This document shows, piece after piece, positions 32,735 to 33,983 of a DNA stretch of 33,983 bases. Numbering within the stretch: position 1 is the stretch's first letter; every line of letters begins with the position of its first letter. The position numbers were made by a program, and so were the translations under genes. The notes beneath the pieces were generated by a model. It was not told the DNA's origin. It did not search any database and was given only the letters and a program-made list of their open reading frames with translations. The stretch is from Oscillospiraceae bacterium (GTDB taxonomy: Bacteria > Bacillota > Clostridia > Oscillospirales > Ruminococcaceae), in the NCBI GenBank assembly GCA_017432285.1, contig JAFRJM010000004.1, positions 1-33,983 of the forward strand, in the 5' to 3' direction.

Positions 32735-33372
32735 TTATCTATTTTCAACAAGCAATGATGGATCTGCGTCCTTCAATGAGAACCGGTTCCTTTTGCAGTA
32801 TGCAGATTCTCCGCATAGGAAATGACTGTGATAATCCTCCGTCAGCTCAGAAGGATACGGTGAATCAGGGAGCCTATCCGGCTGTGAAAACCTGAGAAGC
32901 CAGTCGTGGTCTTTTTTTGATATTTGATACACCATAGTCACATCTGATGATCCGACATGCAGCAGGTCTGTGATCGCGTACACAGTCTTCTTCCCCTTGC
33001 TAAACTCAAATCTTCCTACCGTGACACCATATGCCAGTACGCCGTCCGTAGTAAGATCGGGTGTGCTTTTAGTCTCGATATCTTCAGTCTCTTTTGAGAA
33101 TGTGATCACACCTGCACAAAATGAGATCTTTTCATAATGAAGTTCAGGAAACGCCTTTCTGAATTCGTCTGTGACGAAGTATATCTCCTCGTCATCCCAT
33201 TCGTCTCCGGCCTGCTCCATGCAGGAGTTCATCTCCTCTCGTGTTTCAAAGGCGATGTCACCGACGATTATCTTTCCGTCTTCATTGAGATATTTAAGCA
33301 ACGTATGGAGCAGTTCTATCTTCTGTTCATCTGTGAGATGATGCATAGCATAGCATGAGCATTCACTTTGGA
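32735..33372 (-). pseudogene. Class I SAM-dependent methyltransferase, 5' end lost
   Basis: From YAMHHLTDEQK the sequence matches the second half of YrrT-like methyltransferases (post-motif II, then LLKYLNEDGKIIVGDIAFETREEM and the final beta hairpin). The SAM-binding glycine-rich motif and everything before it are missing. The reading frame continues only a few codons upstream of the ATG at 33346 before a TGA. Residues after about 90 form an extra C-terminal part that I cannot assign. The 5' part is replaced by the end of a PcfB-type gene, so this is the remnant side of a recombination junction. Confidence 0.72.
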
Positions 33373-33732
33373 TGAATACTCATTGAATGCCGCATCCATC
33401 ACTTCCGCATCTCTGGCTTTGAAGAAGACCAGATATCTCGGGGGATCTATCGACTTATCCTTCTTCAGAGCGAAATCAATGTTGTATTTCTTTGCTACTC
33501 TTTCAAAGGACTTGATGTTCTGATCCGTCACCTCGATATTGGTAAGCTGACTGTTCTGTTCCATCAACTGACCTACTGTCTGCTTCCCATGCGTCAGAGT
33601 GGGATTTCTCTGCTTATGATCCTGCAGGTATTTCCTGATCGCTGCCTGCAGAACTCTTGTTGTGATCCTTGCCGTTTCTTTTCCTGTACGGATCGATAAG
33701 GCAACGATCTGACTGTTGATCTCATCCTGCAT
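33316..33732 (-). CDS. PcfB/DUF3801-family conjugative-element protein, 3' end replaced
   Basis: Residues 1-125 match PcfB-type proteins of Firmicutes integrative conjugative elements: TGKETARITTRVLQAAIRKYL, KSFERVAKKYNIDFALKKD, PPRYLVFFKARDAEVMDAAFNEYSSK. PcfB works with the coupling protein in conjugative relaxosome processing. The last residues (AHAMLCIISQMNRR) are read out of frame through the methyltransferase sequence, so the native C-terminal tail is missing. AAAGGAGG precedes the ATG. No coupling-protein gene follows, although one is usual downstream. Confidence 0.8.
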   Translation of the reverse strand: MQDEINSQIVALSIRTGKETARITTRVLQAAIRKYLQDHKQRNPTLTHGKQTVGQLMEQNSQLTNIEVTDQNIKSFERVAKKYNIDFALKKDKSIDPPRYLVFFKARDAEVMDAAFNEYSSKVNAHAMLCIISQMNRR

Positions 33733-33773
33733 TTAAGCACCTCCTTTCCTGAAGATGAGAACGAAAGAATAAA

Positions 33774-33812
33774 CTACGGCGCTATGCCGCAGAATAAGCC
33801 ATCGACAATCAT
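33774..33812 (-). CDS. Twelve-codon ORF with a strong ribosome binding site
   Basis: AAAGGAGGTG lies 6 bases before an ATG, giving the short peptide MIVDGLFCGIAP and a TAG. It sits between the replication-initiator end and the PcfB-type gene, in the same direction. It may be a leader peptide or a decayed element gene. No function is assignable. Confidence 0.35.
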   Translation of the reverse strand: MIVDGLFCGIAP

Positions 33813-33826
33813 AGGCATCACCTCCT

Positions 33827-33983
33827 TTACCAGTTCGCCATATCATGCTGGACCATCTGCTGATAATAGTTGTCGATCGTCATTGAAGCGTTGTACAGCG
33901 TCGCCAGGATGTATTGCTTCACATTCCTGACTTCCTGCTGGTTCTTTTCAAGACAGTCAAGAACATACTCGATGTGGGAGGAA
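33827..33983 (-). CDS. Replication initiator (RepA, DUF6017-type C-terminus), partial
   Basis: Fifty-one residues enter from the right edge and end at the TAA at 33827-33829. EYVLDCLEKNQQEVRNVKQ and ATLYNASMTIDNYYQQMVQHDMAN resemble the C-terminal DUF6017 domain of replication initiator proteins carried by Clostridia conjugative elements. The DNA-binding N-terminus is outside the window. It is followed by the tiny ORF and the PcfB-type gene, the usual order in these elements. Confidence 0.7.
   Translation of the reverse strand, partial: SSHIEYVLDCLEKNQQEVRNVKQYILATLYNASMTIDNYYQQMVQHDMANW

Noticed and set aside
1-33983. CRISPR arrays, tRNA or rRNA genes
   Set aside because: No regularly spaced direct repeats and no tRNA or rRNA-like sequences were seen on either strand.

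Overview
The window looks like a chromosomal segment of an anaerobic, low-to-medium GC Gram-positive bacterium of the class Clostridia. The reasons are strong AAGGAGG-type ribosome binding sites, intrinsic terminators with U-tracts, lipoboxes on Gram-positive style lipoproteins, PTS sugar uptake, corrinoid methyl-transfer genes with a ferredoxin-type reductive activator, and Firmicutes-type conjugative-element genes. A family-level placement is not possible from sequence alone. There are no rRNA or tRNA genes and no CRISPR array.

Layout. (1) 1-250: 3' end of a TnpB gene with its overlapping omega-RNA and right-end hairpin. (2) 240-3152: an extended -10 promoter, a structured leader ending in an intrinsic terminator, then an MgtA-type P-type ATPase. 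(3) 3169-10440: a corrinoid methyl-transfer locus. On the minus strand it reads RACo-like activator, homocysteine S-methyltransferase-like protein, cyclase-family hydrolase. Divergently on the plus strand it reads DUF2284 protein, a UroD-methyltransferase/corrinoid-protein fusion, and a second stand-alone UroD-family methyltransferase. (4) 10492-11349: a GNAT + NlpC/P60-like fusion. (5) 11443-16673: a sugar locus with MupG/DUF871, PTS EIIBC and a GH1 6-phospho-glycosidase on the minus strand, and a free-standing EIIA plus a DUF4177 protein divergently on the plus strand. (6) 16793-19515: a translationally coupled pair, a CrtI-like FAD oxidoreductase and a ferredoxin-reductase/[2Fe-2S] electron-transfer protein. 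(7) 19602-24347, minus: SF1 helicase-like ATPase, RecD2, YgjV-like membrane protein, tandem-GNAT protein. (8) 24457-26128, minus: an unassigned 227-residue protein and a frameshifted PAP2 phosphatase. (9) 26713-29267, plus: BMP-family nucleoside-binding lipoprotein, cytidine deaminase, glycerophosphodiester phosphodiesterase. (10) 29435-32284, minus: two lipoproteins, one of which is a class V aminotransferase/cysteine-desulfurase homologue predicted to sit outside the cell. (11) 32362-33983, minus: a DUF952 gene broken at a 9-base homopolymer, a 5'-truncated SAM methyltransferase joined to a 3'-truncated PcfB/DUF3801 gene, a tiny ORF, and the 3' end of a DUF6017-type replication initiator. 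The last three are the edge of a conjugative element.

How the genes work together. In region 3 a methyl donor would be demethylated by a UroD-type enzyme onto the corrinoid domain (His463 of the fusion). The methyl would then pass to an acceptor, with the homocysteine-methyltransferase-like protein as the obvious candidate, and the RACo-like ferredoxin/ASKHA protein would reduce oxidised Co(II). Region 5 imports and cleaves a phosphorylated disaccharide. The most unusual items are the predicted extracytoplasmic PLP enzyme with its lipoprotein partner, the corrinoid locus with its unusual fusion, the attenuator-type leader of the P-type ATPase, and the TnpB omega-RNA whose natural guide spans that ATPase's promoter.
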